Part shown: positions 40,789-49,624 of the stretch, in pieces
Position numbering within the stretch: position 1 is the first letter of the stretch
Layout: each line of letters starts with the position of its first letter
NCBI RefSeq assembly: GCF_040537815.1
Contig: NZ_JBEWSZ010000002.1
Location: forward strand, 248,001-312,000
Source: Mesorhizobium shangrilense
Lineage (GTDB): Bacteria > Pseudomonadota > Alphaproteobacteria > Rhizobiales > Rhizobiaceae
Direction: 5' to 3'
Length of the DNA stretch: 64,000 nt
Notes under the pieces: model-generated
Seen by the model: only the letters and a program-made list of their open reading frames with translations
Told to the model about the DNA's origin: nothing
Databases searched by the model: none
Program-made: the position numbers and the translations under genes

Positions 40789-42663
40789 ATGCGCGTCTGG
40801 CCGAGATGGCTGGCAGCTATGGTTGTTGCCTTCGGGTTCCTTGCCGCAGCCGCGACCGGTGCCAGCGCTGAAACACGCTCGCTCAAGCTTTACCACCTGC
40901 ACACACACGAAAAGGCGGAGATCGTCTACAAGCGCAATGGCCGCTACGATCCCGAAGGTCTCAGGAAGATCAACATCATCCTGCGCGACTGGCGCCGCAA
41001 CGAGCCGACCAAGATGGATCCGCGCCTGCTGGATCTGGTCTGGGAAGCCTACCGTGAAAGCGGCGCGACCGACTACATCCAGGTCGTCTGCGGCTACCGC
41101 TCGCCGTCCACGAACTCGATGCTGCGCAGCCGCAGCAGGGGCGTTGCCGAGAAGAGCCAGCATATGCTGGGCAAGGCGATGGACTTCTACATTCCCGGCG
41201 TGCCGCTGAAGAAGCTGCGCAACATCGGCCTCAAGATGCAGGGCGGTGGCGTCGGCTACTACCCGACCTCCGGCTCCCCCTTCGTCCACATGGATGTCGG
41301 CAATGTGCGCCACTGGCCCGGCATCAGCCGCCAGGAGCTGGTGAGCGTGTTCCCCAATGGCAAGACGCTGCATGTGCCAAGCGACGGCAGGCCGCTGCCT
41401 GGCTATGAACAGGCGCTCGCCGCCTACAAGTCGCGCGTCGGTTCCGGCGCTCCCGCCATCGAGATGGCCAGTGCAGGCGGCGGCACCAAGAAATCCCGCG
41501 GTTTGCTGGCCACCCTCTTCGGTGGCGGTTCCGATGAGGCCGACGACAGCGCCGATGTCGCGTCCGACGAGCCCGCTCCCGCGCCCAGGACGGCGAAGCC
41601 GGCGCCAGCCGCCAAGAGCACCTTGCCGGGCATAGCCATCGTGGCGCCGCAGGATGCCAAGCGCGCCGAGGTTCCGCAGATTGCCGACGCTTCGGCTTCG
41701 GAGCCGGAGCAGGACACGCCGGAGACGATCATCGCGGCGCTGCCGGCCCGCGATATTCCCGTTCCTGACTTTGCGCCGCGTCCGAAGGCCGATGTCGGTG
41801 CCCAGCAGCCCGAGAAGGTGCCGTTCGCTGTGGCCGATGCGTCCGCCACGACGGAGCGCAGTATCGCGACAGCGCAAGCGCCGGCAAATGTTCCTTTTGG
41901 CACGGCGGATCAGTCGGATGCGCCTGATCCGACGCAGGTCGCGGTCAACAACGTACCGCTGCCAACCTGGCGCCCCGAGCGCGCGCCTGCTGCCACCGCG
42001 GCTGATGTGACGCCGCCGAGCAAGGATGTGCTGCTGGCGCTCGCCGATACGGCCGAGCAGGGCAGGACTGCCACCGACGCGTTCTCCGTGCTGCCGACCG
42101 CGCGGCCGGACACAGGCCGGAAGGACGAGGTCAAGGCCGTTCTCGAACAGGTCGATGCGCAGCCGGCAACAATGACGGCTTCCTCGGTGTCCAAGGCACC
42201 CGGCGTCGCGACGCCTGCCGTGAAGGATGCATACTATCAGGTCGCTTCGCTGTCCGAGCCCCGCTCGGCCTTCAACGACCCGGACGGTGTCGATGCCGCA
42301 TCGCCCCGACAGGCGATCGTTGCACGCCCCGCCGGTACGGATCCGGTCGCGGCGATCGGCGCCGGCGTGAAGACGACGCGCAAGGAGTCACGGGCCACCG
42401 CGCGCGACCAGAAGCCTGGACCGAAGGCCCTCGTGGTTGCCGCCGCGCCGCAGGCCGCCCGCTGGGCGCTGGGCAGCGGCGAGACCATCACCACCGTTTC
42501 CAGTTCGACGACGGCGCCGGGCTATGCCTACAATATCGTGCATACGGCACCGAGCGAGGTCTACACGGCCGGTTTCCAGGCGGACAACCAGATGGCTGAC
42601 GCCAACCGGTTCTCCGGCAACGCCGTAAAATTCCTTTCGGTCGCCCGCTTCCAGACCAAGTAA
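40789..42663 (+). CDS. DUF882 (YcbK-like, M15-type) envelope peptidase with long C-terminal extension
   Basis: A 624-residue exported protein. The signal (RWLAAMVVAFGFLAAAATGASA) is followed by the DUF882 domain at residues about 28-200, related to D-Ala-D-Ala carboxypeptidases of family M15. Likely zinc ligands are His125 and Asp132 (SQHMLGKAMDFY) and His167 (FVHMDVG). Residues 215-624 are low-complexity, rich in Ala, Pro, Thr and Asp, much longer than usual for the family. The start ATG 40789 has no clear ribosome site; the frame is open upstream to 40702. It probably acts on peptidoglycan cross-links in the periplasm. Confidence 0.85.
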   Translation: MRVWPRWLAAMVVAFGFLAAAATGASAETRSLKLYHLHTHEKAEIVYKRNGRYDPEGLRKINIILRDWRRNEPTKMDPRLLDLVWEAYRESGATDYIQVVCGYRSPSTNSMLRSRSRGVAEKSQHMLGKAMDFYIPGVPLKKLRNIGLKMQGGGVGYYPTSGSPFVHMDVGNVRHWPGISRQELVSVFPNGKTLHVPSDGRPLPGYEQALAAYKSRVGSGAPAIEMASAGGGTKKSRGLLATLFGGGSDEADDSADVASDEPAPAPRTAKPAPAAKSTLPGIAIVAPQDAKRAEVPQIADASASEPEQDTPETIIAALPARDIPVPDFAPRPKADVGAQQPEKVPFAVADASATTERSIATAQAPANVPFGTADQSDAPDPTQVAVNNVPLPTWRPERAPAATAADVTPPSKDVLLALADTAEQGRTATDAFSVLPTARPDTGRKDEVKAVLEQVDAQPATMTASSVSKAPGVATPAVKDAYYQVASLSEPRSAFNDPDGVDAASPRQAIVARPAGTDPVAAIGAGVKTTRKESRATARDQKPGPKALVVAAAPQAARWALGSGETITTVSSSTTAPGYAYNIVHTAPSEVYTAGFQADNQMADANRFSGNAVKFLSVARFQTK

Positions 42664-42684
42664 GGGCCGGACCGACAGATCAGC

Positions 42685-42718
42685 AGCCGCGCCCGGAAAC
42701 CGGCGCGGCTCATTTCTT
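42685..42718 (+). terminator. Probable terminator of the DUF882 gene
   Basis: agccgcgcc/ggcgcggct with an 8-base loop, followed by the T-rich catttcttc, 22 bases after the stop. Confidence 0.6.
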
Positions 42719-42845
42719 CAAGTTCATCGTACATCTTCCGGCAGTGATTGCTGACAACATCACGCATCGCTGACATTGCCGTGATGATGGAACGCCCTGT
42801 CGTGTCGCGGGTTCTGTCCTCGTTCGTTCAAACCCGGGGAAATCC

Positions 42846-43037
42846 ATGAAGAAGATACTATTGGCGTCGCTTATTTCGGTTGCGGCAGCTGCGGCGGCCA
42901 TCGGTCCCACTCAGGCCGATACGATGGTCGTCAATCGCCATGACCATATGCATATGAGAAAGCATTGCCACACCAAGATGATCACGCATTGGCGTCACCA
43001 TCACAAGGTTGTCGAACAGGTCAGAGTTTGTAACTGA
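42846..43037 (+). CDS. Small secreted histidine-rich protein
   Basis: A 63-residue unrecognised protein with a clear Sec signal (MKKILLASLISVAAAAAAIG, cleavage near TQA-DT at residue 24). The mature part is only about 39 residues with nine His and two Cys (HDHMHMRKHCH, HWRHHHK), which suggests metal binding in the periplasm. GGGGA lies 6 bases before ATG, and a strong terminator follows the stop, so it is very probably a real monocistronic gene. Homologues of this type are usually called hypothetical; the function is unknown. Confidence 0.8.
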   Translation: MKKILLASLISVAAAAAAIGPTQADTMVVNRHDHMHMRKHCHTKMITHWRHHHKVVEQVRVCN

Positions 43038-43062
43038 TCGCTTCGAAGTCGGTTCAACAAGA

Positions 43063-43091
43063 CCCGGTCGACGCAAGTCGGCCGGGTTTTT
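43063..43091 (+). terminator. Rho-independent terminator of the His-rich gene
   Basis: cccggtcgac-gcaa-gtcggccggg forms a 10-bp stem with one G-T pair, followed by TTTTT, 26 bases after the stop. Confidence 0.85.
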
Positions 43092-43139
43092 CGCTACATC
43101 GACGCGCTGAAAGATGATGCGCGCGAGATGGGTAAAAAG

Positions 43140-43778
43140 CTACTTTGCGAGCTTGCTCGCGGCGCGCGCCAGCGCTTCGATCTCGTCCCATTTTCCCGCT
43201 TTCACCATGTCGTCAGGCGCGACCCAGGAGCCGCCGACGCAGATGACGTTGGGCAAGCTGAGATAGTCGGCCGCGTTCTTGCCGGTGATGCCGCCGGTCG
43301 GGCAGAATTTCACATCGGCCAGCGGCGAGGCAAATGCCTTGAGCGAGGCGATACCGCCCGACTGTTCGGCGGGGAAGAATTTCAGGAAACGCAAGCCGGC
43401 TTCCCGTGCGGCCATGATCTCGCCGGGCGTGATGGCGCCGGGCAGCAGCGGAACGTCGCTATCCCCAGCCGCCGCCAGAAGCTCGCGGGTGATGCCGGGG
43501 CTGACGATGAACCTTGAGCCGGCGCTTGCGGCCTCGTCGAACTGACGGGCGTCCAGAATAGTGCCCGCGCCGACGATGGCCTCCTCGACCTCGCCCGCCA
43601 CCCGACGGATCGCTTCCAACGCATCAGCGGTGCGAAGCGTGATCTCGATCGCCGGCAGGCCGCCGCGGGCCAGCGCGCGGGCCAGCGGCACCGCGTCGGC
43701 GACATCAGCGATCTTCAGCACCGGGATCACCGGTTGGCCGTTGAGGAGCGACAGGAGTTTTTCGGTCTTGGCTTGCAC
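43140..43778 (-). CDS. eda: 2-dehydro-3-deoxy-6-phosphogluconate (KDPG) aldolase
   Basis: Splits KDPG into pyruvate and glyceraldehyde 3-phosphate in the Entner-Doudoroff pathway. The 212 residues have Glu45 in IEITLRT and the Schiff-base Lys133 in FLKFFPAE, matching the bacterial enzyme. The start is GTG 43778 with GGAG 7 bases upstream. No edd or zwf gene is adjacent. It is divergent from trhO. Confidence 0.95.
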   Translation of the reverse strand: MQAKTEKLLSLLNGQPVIPVLKIADVADAVPLARALARGGLPAIEITLRTADALEAIRRVAGEVEEAIVGAGTILDARQFDEAASAGSRFIVSPGITRELLAAAGDSDVPLLPGAITPGEIMAAREAGLRFLKFFPAEQSGGIASLKAFASPLADVKFCPTGGITGKNAADYLSLPNVICVGGSWVAPDDMVKAGKWDEIEALARAASKLAK

Positions 43779-43970
43779 TTGGTTTCTCCACGTCTACTGT
43801 TAATTCAACCGATTAGCAGACGGGTGTTTTCCTGTCCACGAAACCAGGCGTGTCGCGATGTCACGCGCCGTGGAACGGTCTTGCCGGCCATTACCATCAA
43901 GGGCGATGACGGGGTGATGAAATCCGCTTTGCCTTGAATCGGCTGCCGGGAGCGTCTAGTTGCCTTGGCG

Positions 43971-44900
43971 ATGACATCGTCCACGCCAACAAACCCCATC
44001 CGTGTCGCGGCACTCTACCGGTTTGCGCGGCTCGACGCCTTCGAGGAATTGCGCGCGCCGCTTGCCGCCTTCTGCTGCGGACGCGGCATCAAGGGCACGC
44101 TGCTCCTTGCGCATGAGGGCATCAACGGCACGGTCGCGGGCAGCGAAGCGGATATCGCCGCGCTGATCGAACATCTCGAATCCATCGAAGGCCTCGCTGG
44201 CCTCGAGGTCAAATACAGCGCCGCCGCCGAAATGCCGTTCCACCGCATGAAGGTGCGGTTGAAGCGCGAGATCGTCACCATGGGTGTCGAGGATATCGAT
44301 CCGGCCAAAAGCGCGGGAACCTATGTCGCGCCGGCCGACTGGAACGCGCTGGTCAGCGATCCCGCGACGATCGTCATCGACACCCGCAATGCCTATGAGG
44401 TGTCGATCGGCACCTTCAAGGGCGCGGTCGATCCCGCCACCAGCAGCTTTCGCGAGTTCCCGGCTTGGGTGGAGGCGCATCGCGCGGAACTGGACGGCCG
44501 CAAGATCGCGATGTTCTGCACCGGTGGCATACGTTGCGAAAAGGCGACAGCCTATGTGAAGTCGCTCGGCTTCGAGGACGTGTTCCATCTCAAGGGCGGT
44601 ATCCTGAAATACCTCGAAGAGGTGCCCGCCGAGCAGAGCCTGTGGCAGGGCGAATGTTTCGTGTTCGACGAACGCGTTTCGGTGTCCCACGGCCTGGTCG
44701 AGGGTGAAGCCGAACTCTGCCATGCCTGCCGGCATCCGCTGACGGGCGACGACCGGCAGTCACCGAAATATACCCCCGGCGTCTCGTGCCCGCATTGCTT
44801 TGATGCTCGCACCGACGAGGACCGCCAGCGTTACGCCGAGCGTCAGCGCCAGGTTGAACTGGCGCAGGCGCAGGGCAGGGGCCCGCATATCGGGCGCTAG
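43971..44900 (+). CDS. trhO: tRNA uridine(34) hydroxylase (rhodanese family)
   Basis: Hydroxylates U34 in tRNA anticodons (ho5U, precursor of mo5U/cmo5U). The 309-residue protein (start ATG 43971; TTG 43965 is two codons upstream) has an N-terminal UPF0176 domain, a rhodanese domain with active-site Cys183 in [11 protein letters not shown], and a C-terminal zinc-type cysteine cluster ([21 protein letters not shown]). Motif order and length fit TrhO/YceA. It is tail-to-tail with the SnoaL-like gene, one base between the stops. Confidence 0.94.
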   Translation: MTSSTPTNPIRVAALYRFARLDAFEELRAPLAAFCCGRGIKGTLLLAHEGINGTVAGSEADIAALIEHLESIEGLAGLEVKYSAAAEMPFHRMKVRLKREIVTMGVEDIDPAKSAGTYVAPADWNALVSDPATIVIDTRNAYEVSIGTFKGAVDPATSSFREFPAWVEAHRAELDGRKIAMFCTGGIRCEKATAYVKSLGFEDVFHLKGGILKYLEEVPAEQSLWQGECFVFDERVSVSHGLVEGEAELCHACRHPLTGDDRQSPKYTPGVSCPHCFDARTDEDRQRYAERQRQVELAQAQGRGPHIGR

Positions 44901-44901
44901 C

Positions 44902-45264
44902 TCAGGGCCACGTAACCGAGAATCGATCGATGACCCAAAGCCATGTCCCGTCGCGCTGCCGGCGGGCGACCTCGGTTGTTATCGTGCCATCGGGAAGCCT
45001 GGTCGACGTGAGCGCCAGGTCGCCATTGATGACGGCCGGGCGTTGAGCTCCGGAAGCAAATCTTCGGCCCATCGCGGTGATCTCCGAAAACAGAGCCCGG
45101 ATGGATTCCCGGCCACGTGTCAATTGTTCATCGCTGTCGATGATGGCATCGGGCTCGAAAAGCGCCACCATTCCGTCGAGATCTCCCGCCCATTGCCGGG
45201 AAATCAGCAGCCGTTCCAGATCCTGAGGATCACGCGCCGGCTCGCGGGTTGTTCCATCGGTCAT
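44902..45264 (-). CDS. SnoaL-like/DUF4440 (NTF2 fold) protein
   Basis: A 120-residue protein with an NTF2-like fold: LERLLISRQWAGDLDGMVALFEPDAII, then RGRESIRALFSEI, and the C-terminal RQRDGTWLWVIDRFSV. Start ATG 45264 has a strong GGAGGAT site 6-7 bases upstream. The family includes isomerases, polyketide cyclases and binding proteins; the reaction here cannot be told. No signal peptide. Confidence 0.8.
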   Translation of the reverse strand: MTDGTTREPARDPQDLERLLISRQWAGDLDGMVALFEPDAIIDSDEQLTRGRESIRALFSEITAMGRRFASGAQRPAVINGDLALTSTRLPDGTITTEVARRQRDGTWLWVIDRFSVTWP

Positions 45265-45461
45265 GAGACGATCCTCCGGAGACCATTCAGTCAGGCCGAC
45301 AGTACTCGAAGTCGAAGCCGGTTTCGACACGTCGATTCAATACGAGACATCAGCGGTTTTCCGGCAGAGCGATGGTTCGTCATTGTATTGTCAACGTGCG
45401 GGACCTACCTCTTCGGCGTTCGAAACCTGCCCGTTCGGCCGGGCAAATCTGGAGGCACTGA

Positions 45462-46199
45462 ATGTTCGATCCCAAGAAGCTTCTCGACGATCTGCTCGGC
45501 TCGCAAATTCCCGGAACGGACTCCACCGTTCGCGACAAGGCGGGCCAGGCCGTCCAGATGGCCAAGGACAATCCGCTGGCCGCCGGCGCCATTGCCGCCG
45601 TGCTGCTTGGAACCGGGGCTGGTCGCGAGGTGACGGGTGCCGCCGTGAGGCTCGGCGGCCTGGCCGCCATCGGCGGTCTCGCCTACAAGGCCTACCAGAA
45701 CTACAAGAGCGGCAACGCACCCGCCGAGGCGCCCGCCGCCGGCGAGCCGGAATTGCTGCCGCCGCCGAAGGACACCGCCTTCCACCCCTCACAGGCGCCG
45801 CAGGGCGAGGATGAATTCACGCTGACGCTGATACGCGCCATGATCTCGGCGGCAAAGGCCGACGGCCATGTCGACGACGATGAACGGCAGAAGATCGCCG
45901 GCAAGCTCAGCCTTGCCGGCATCGGCCCCGACGCCGAGAAATTCCTGATGGCGGAACTGGAGCGGCCGCTCGATCTGGATGCGCTGGTGGCCAGTGCGCA
46001 TACCGACGCCCAAAAGCTCGAGCTCTATACGGCGTCGCGCCTGACCATCGACCCGGACACGCGCGCCGAACGCGGCTATCTCGATTTGCTCGCTGGCCGC
46101 CTCGGCCTGCCGGATGCGCTGGTCGACCATGTCGAGGCAACTGTCTCGGCGGCAAAGGCGCCGGCGAAGACTGGAACCTCGCCCAACCCCCGCTGGTAA
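45462..46199 (+). CDS. TerB-like/DUF533 membrane-associated protein
   Basis: A 245-residue protein of the YebE/DUF533 type. Residues 40-75 contain two short Gly/Ala-rich hydrophobic segments (PLAAGAIAAVLLGTGAG, LGGLAAIGGLAYKAY). Residues about 118-235 form a TerB-like helical domain (LIRAMISAAKADGHVDDDERQKI with acidic metal-site pattern). GGAGG is 8 bases before ATG 45462. The function is unknown; the family is linked to stress and the envelope. It ends just before the candidate small RNA locus. Confidence 0.85.
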   Translation: MFDPKKLLDDLLGSQIPGTDSTVRDKAGQAVQMAKDNPLAAGAIAAVLLGTGAGREVTGAAVRLGGLAAIGGLAYKAYQNYKSGNAPAEAPAAGEPELLPPPKDTAFHPSQAPQGEDEFTLTLIRAMISAAKADGHVDDDERQKIAGKLSLAGIGPDAEKFLMAELERPLDLDALVASAHTDAQKLELYTASRLTIDPDTRAERGYLDLLAGRLGLPDALVDHVEATVSAAKAPAKTGTSPNPRW

Positions 46200-46228
46200 C
46201 CAAATCGGCACAGGTGCCCTTGTCGGTG

Positions 46229-46243
46229 TTAACCTTTCGTTAA
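46229..46243. promoter_or_regulatory. CtrA-type binding site
   Basis: TTAA-CCTTTCG-TTAA is an exact match to the TTAA-N7-TTAA consensus for the cell-cycle regulator CtrA of alphaproteobacteria. It lies 30 bases after the DUF533 stop and about 36 bases before the proposed start of the small RNA, a fitting place for its promoter. Confidence 0.6.
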
Positions 46244-46264
46244 CCTAGCAAGCGCATCATTCTA

Positions 46265-46335
46265 CACAGTCGGATCGGCTTTTCCTCCTCCCAAGCTGGT
46301 TCAGATCAGGGCGGTCGCCAATGACCGCCCTTTTT
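46265..46335 (+). ncRNA. Candidate trans-acting small RNA with anti-Shine-Dalgarno loop
   Basis: About 70 nt between the CtrA box and a strong rho-independent terminator. The first hairpin has stem cggctt (46277-46282)/aagctg (46294-46299), one G-T pair, with the 11-base loop ttcctcctccc exposing CCTCCTCCC. This motif is the hallmark of the alphaproteobacterial cuckoo/alpha-r14-type Hfq-dependent small RNAs, which block ribosome sites of target messages. The second hairpin is gggcggtc/gaccgccc followed by TTTTT (46310-46335). There is no coding frame here. The 5' end is estimated from the promoter position. Possible alternative: only the 3' end of the DUF533 transcript. Confidence 0.65.
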
Positions 46336-46412
46336 GTCGGTAGCTCCCGAACCAGATCAGCTTGTCATGGCCGCCATCATTTGCGATGGCTGGACGGTCG
46401 CGGAGGACAGTC

Positions 46413-47168
46413 ATGACAGATCACAAAACCGCCATCGTCACCGGCGCCGGCACGGGCATCGGCAAGAGCGTCGCAACCGCGCTGCTGAAGGCCGGCTGGA
46501 ACACGGTGTTCTGTGGGCGTCGCAAGCCGATGCTGGACGCCGCGGTCACCGAAGCTGGGCCGACACAGGCCAGGGCATTGGCCGTCGCGTGCGACATCAG
46601 CAAGGCCGATGAGGTCGACGCCTTGTTCAGGCAGACGATCGAGGCGTTCGGCCGGGTCGACCTGCTCTTCAACAATGCCGGCATGGGCTACAAATCGACG
46701 CCGATCGACGAGATCCCCGTCGAGGTGTGGAATGACGTCGTCGGCGTCAATCTCACCGGCTCGTTCCTGTGTGCCCGCGCCGCCTTCGGCGCCATGCGCA
46801 GGCAGAAGCCGATGGGTGGCCGCATCATCAACAACGGCTCGGTGTCGGCCTATGCGCCGCGGCCGGGCTCGGCTCCCTATACCGCGACCAAGCACGCGAT
46901 CACCGGGCTGACCAAGACGCTGGCACTGGACGGCAGGCCCTATGACATTGCCTGCGGCCAGATCGACATCGGCAATGCTCTGACCGAGATGGCGCAGCCG
47001 ATGACGGTCGGCGTGCCGCAGGCCAATGGCACGATCGCCGCCGAAGCTGTGATGGACGTTCAGCGCGTCGCCGATGCCGTGCTCCACATGGCCAGCCTGC
47101 CGCTCGACGCCAATGTTCTGTTCATGACGGTGATGGCGACCAAGATGCCATTTGTGGGACGCGGGTAA
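46413..47168 (+). CDS. Short-chain dehydrogenase/reductase
   Basis: A 251-residue classical SDR with the cofactor motif TGAGTGIG (residues 10-17), NNAG (87-90), and catalytic Ser143, Tyr156 and Lys160 (YTATK). Start ATG 46413 has GGAGGA 6 bases upstream; longer frames from 46362 have no site. The Arg pair in CGRRKP suggests NADP use. The substrate is unknown. It follows the small RNA terminator and has its own transcription unit. Confidence 0.9.
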   Translation: MTDHKTAIVTGAGTGIGKSVATALLKAGWNTVFCGRRKPMLDAAVTEAGPTQARALAVACDISKADEVDALFRQTIEAFGRVDLLFNNAGMGYKSTPIDEIPVEVWNDVVGVNLTGSFLCARAAFGAMRRQKPMGGRIINNGSVSAYAPRPGSAPYTATKHAITGLTKTLALDGRPYDIACGQIDIGNALTEMAQPMTVGVPQANGTIAAEAVMDVQRVADAVLHMASLPLDANVLFMTVMATKMPFVGRG

Positions 47169-47201
47169 GGCACGCATATCGGCAGGGCATTTGCCGCCGG
47201 C

Positions 47202-47576
47202 TCATCTGCCCGCCAGTGGCACGCCGGGCTTGAAGAGAAGAACGGGCCGGATCTCATAGACGGCGCTGGCATTGACGCGGCGCAGGTCCCGGGCGATCGC
47301 GATAGCGTCGTCTCGGGTAGTGCAGTCCACGATGTAGAAGCCGAGCAGTTGTTCCTTGGTTTCGGCGAAGGGGCCGTCGATGATCACGCCGTCGCCCGGG
47401 CCGCGCAGTGTGCAGGCATCCTCTGTCGCCCCCAGGCGCGCGGATGGCCCAAGTGTGCCGTCCTCGTGAAGCCGGGTGTTGATCTCCAGCAGGCCGGCCA
47501 TCAGCGCCGCATCCTCCTGCGGCGTCATCGCCACGATGACGCCCTCCACGTGATAGGCGAGGATTGCATAGAACAT
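47202..47576 (-). CDS. YCII-related protein (DGPF domain)
   Basis: A 124-residue small protein with the family signature DGPFAETKEQLLGFYIVDC and an N-terminal MFYAILAYHV strand. ATG 47576 is preceded by GGGGGACG. Such proteins form dimeric ferredoxin-like folds; many lie near ECF sigma factors, but none is here. The function is unknown. Confidence 0.85.
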   Translation of the reverse strand: MFYAILAYHVEGVIVAMTPQEDAALMAGLLEINTRLHEDGTLGPSARLGATEDACTLRGPGDGVIIDGPFAETKEQLLGFYIVDCTTRDDAIAIARDLRRVNASAVYEIRPVLLFKPGVPLAGR

Positions 47577-47644
47577 CGATCGTCCCCCTTTCTCAATCAT
47601 GAGCATCCGGGACGGTCGATCACAGTCCTGGATCTTCTATCACG

Positions 47645-48829
47645 TCACTTCGCCAGGAACGCTCCGATCCGCTCCAGCGCGCGCAAAATGTTCTCTTCGG
47701 AATTGGCGTAGGAGAGCCGGATATAGCCTTCGCCAAGAATGCCGAAATCAGGGCCGCCGATCAGCGCCACGCCGGCATCGTCAAGCAACGCGGAGGCCAG
47801 CTTCTTGGCCTTCCAGCCGGTCTTCGATACGTTGGGGAAGGCATAGAACGCACCCTTGGGCGTGATGCAGGAAATGTCGGGCAAGGCGTTCAGCCCCTCG
47901 ACGACGATCTTCCTGCGGCGGTCGAAGGCGCGCATCATCGTGTCGACATCATCCTGCGGGCCGTCGATGGCCGCGATGCCGGCAAACTGGCTGGGCGCGT
48001 TGACGCAGGACCAGCAATTGACGGCCAGCTTGCGCACCTTGTCGTAGAGGTGGGCGCCCTCGTCGCCGTTCGGCCAGATCGACCAGCCCATGCGCCAGCC
48101 GGTCATCGCCCAGGTCTTCGACCAGCCGTTGAGCACGATCAGCCGGTCGCGGATCTCGGGGAAGCCGAGCAGCGAGCAATGCGTCTCGCCGTCATAGGTC
48201 ATCACGTCATAGATCTCGTCGGAGAGGATGGCGACATCAGGGTGCTTCTCCAGCCCCTTGACCAGCTTCTCGATCTCGGCGCGGGGCGTGACGCCGCCGG
48301 TCGGGTTGGCTGGCGAGTTGAGGATCAGGAGCCGGGTCTTCGGCGTGATCAATGCCAGCGTCTCTTCCGCCGAGAAGGCGAAGCCGTTCTCTTCGCGCAT
48401 CGGCACGGGGATGGGTGCGGCACCGGTGAACTCGATCATCGAGCGGTAGATGGGAAAGCCGGGATCCGGATAGAGGATTTCCGCGCCGGGTTCACCGAAC
48501 ATCAGGATGGCCGCGAACATGGTCGGCTTGCCGCCGGGCAGGATCATCACCGTCTCGGGCGAGACCTCGACCCCGGTGGTGGTCAGCGTGCGCCGCACCA
48601 CCGCCTCCCGCGTCGCCAGAAGTCCGTTAGCCGGCGTATAGCCGTGGTGGCCGTCACGCAGTGCCTTGATCGCGGCCTCGACGATGTGCTGCGGCGTCTT
48701 GAAGTCGGGCTGGCCGATGCCGAGGTTGACGATATCGCGGCCTTGGCTCGCGAGAGCGGTGGCGCGTGCAAGCACCGCGAAGGCATTTTCCTCGCCGAGA
48801 CGGTCGAAGGCCGAAATCGTGTGGAGCAT
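47645..48829 (-). CDS. PLP-dependent class I/II aminotransferase
   Basis: A 394-residue fold-type I aminotransferase, probably aspartate or another alpha-amino acid. The PLP Lys is Lys238 in NGWSKTWAMTGWRMGW, with the typical Arg two turns later; NSPANPTGGV and the C-terminal YIRLSYANSEENI are further family motifs. Start ATG 48829 (MLHTISAFDRL); the frame upstream to 48895 has no ribosome site. It is monocistronic and divergent from the GNAT gene. The exact substrate cannot be told from sequence alone. Confidence 0.9.
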   Translation of the reverse strand: MLHTISAFDRLGEENAFAVLARATALASQGRDIVNLGIGQPDFKTPQHIVEAAIKALRDGHHGYTPANGLLATREAVVRRTLTTTGVEVSPETVMILPGGKPTMFAAILMFGEPGAEILYPDPGFPIYRSMIEFTGAAPIPVPMREENGFAFSAEETLALITPKTRLLILNSPANPTGGVTPRAEIEKLVKGLEKHPDVAILSDEIYDVMTYDGETHCSLLGFPEIRDRLIVLNGWSKTWAMTGWRMGWSIWPNGDEGAHLYDKVRKLAVNCWSCVNAPSQFAGIAAIDGPQDDVDTMMRAFDRRRKIVVEGLNALPDISCITPKGAFYAFPNVSKTGWKAKKLASALLDDAGVALIGGPDFGILGEGYIRLSYANSEENILRALERIGAFLAK

Positions 48830-48912
48830 TTTTCCCGTCCGTGTGGTTCTTACTGTTGGGTCGCGTTTTTGTGAGCCTTGGCCAGCAAATGTCAAACGGA
48901 TTGGAGTTTTTG

Positions 48913-49599
48913 GTGTCTGAAAATCTCAAGGATTGGCAGCCGCGTCCTCGGCCCGAACGCAAGATCATCGACGGCCACTACGTCCGGCTTGAGCCGCTGA
49001 GCGCGGCAACGCACGGCGACGGCCTGTATGAAGCGTCCTCGGTGTCCGATGTCGGCGGGCGTTTTGCCTGGTTGCCCGACTATCCGCCGGAGACGCGCGG
49101 GGCCTTCCAGCCCTGGCTGGACAAGGTGGAGGCCAGCGAGGACCCACTGTTCTTCACCGTCATCGACAAGGCCAGCGGCGAGGTCGCCGGGCGGCAGACA
49201 CTGATGCGCATCGACCCGGCCTATGGCGTTATCGAGATCGGCAATATCTATTGGGGGCCGCTGATCTCGCGCAAGCCGGCGGCGACGGAAGCGCAGTTCC
49301 TGTTCATGAAGTACATCTTCGACGAGCTCGGCTATCGCCGCTACGAATGGAAGTGCAACAACCGCAACGAGCCGTCCAAGCGCGCGGCGGAACGGTTCGG
49401 CTTCAAGTTCGAAGGCATTTTCCGCCAGCACCTGATCGTGAAGGGCGAAAATCGCGATACTGCGTGGTACTCCATCATCGACAAGGAATGGCCGGCGTTG
49501 CGCAAGGCCTATGAGGCATGGCTCGACCCCGCCAATTTCGACGGCGACGGCCAGCAGAAGCGGCGGCTTGAGGACTTTCGCGCGGCGTTCGGCGCGTAA
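48913..49599 (+). CDS. GNAT family N-acetyltransferase (RimJ/RimL-like)
   Basis: A 228-residue acetyltransferase. The start is taken as GTG 48913 (MSENLKDWQPRPRPERK), with GGAG 7 bases upstream; ATG 48889 would add 8 residues. Motifs RLEPLSAATHGDGLYEAS, VIEIGNIYWGP, and YRRYEWKCNNRNEPSKRAAERFGFKFEG (acetyl-CoA-binding region) fit the RimL-like subgroup that acetylates protein N-termini or small amines. It is followed 25 bases later by a CDF transporter gene and may share its transcript. Confidence 0.88.
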   Translation: MSENLKDWQPRPRPERKIIDGHYVRLEPLSAATHGDGLYEASSVSDVGGRFAWLPDYPPETRGAFQPWLDKVEASEDPLFFTVIDKASGEVAGRQTLMRIDPAYGVIEIGNIYWGPLISRKPAATEAQFLFMKYIFDELGYRRYEWKCNNRNEPSKRAAERFGFKFEGIFRQHLIVKGENRDTAWYSIIDKEWPALRKAYEAWLDPANFDGDGQQKRRLEDFRAAFGA

Positions 49600-49624
49600 G
49601 ATATCGGCTGATGGGAGTTGGCGG

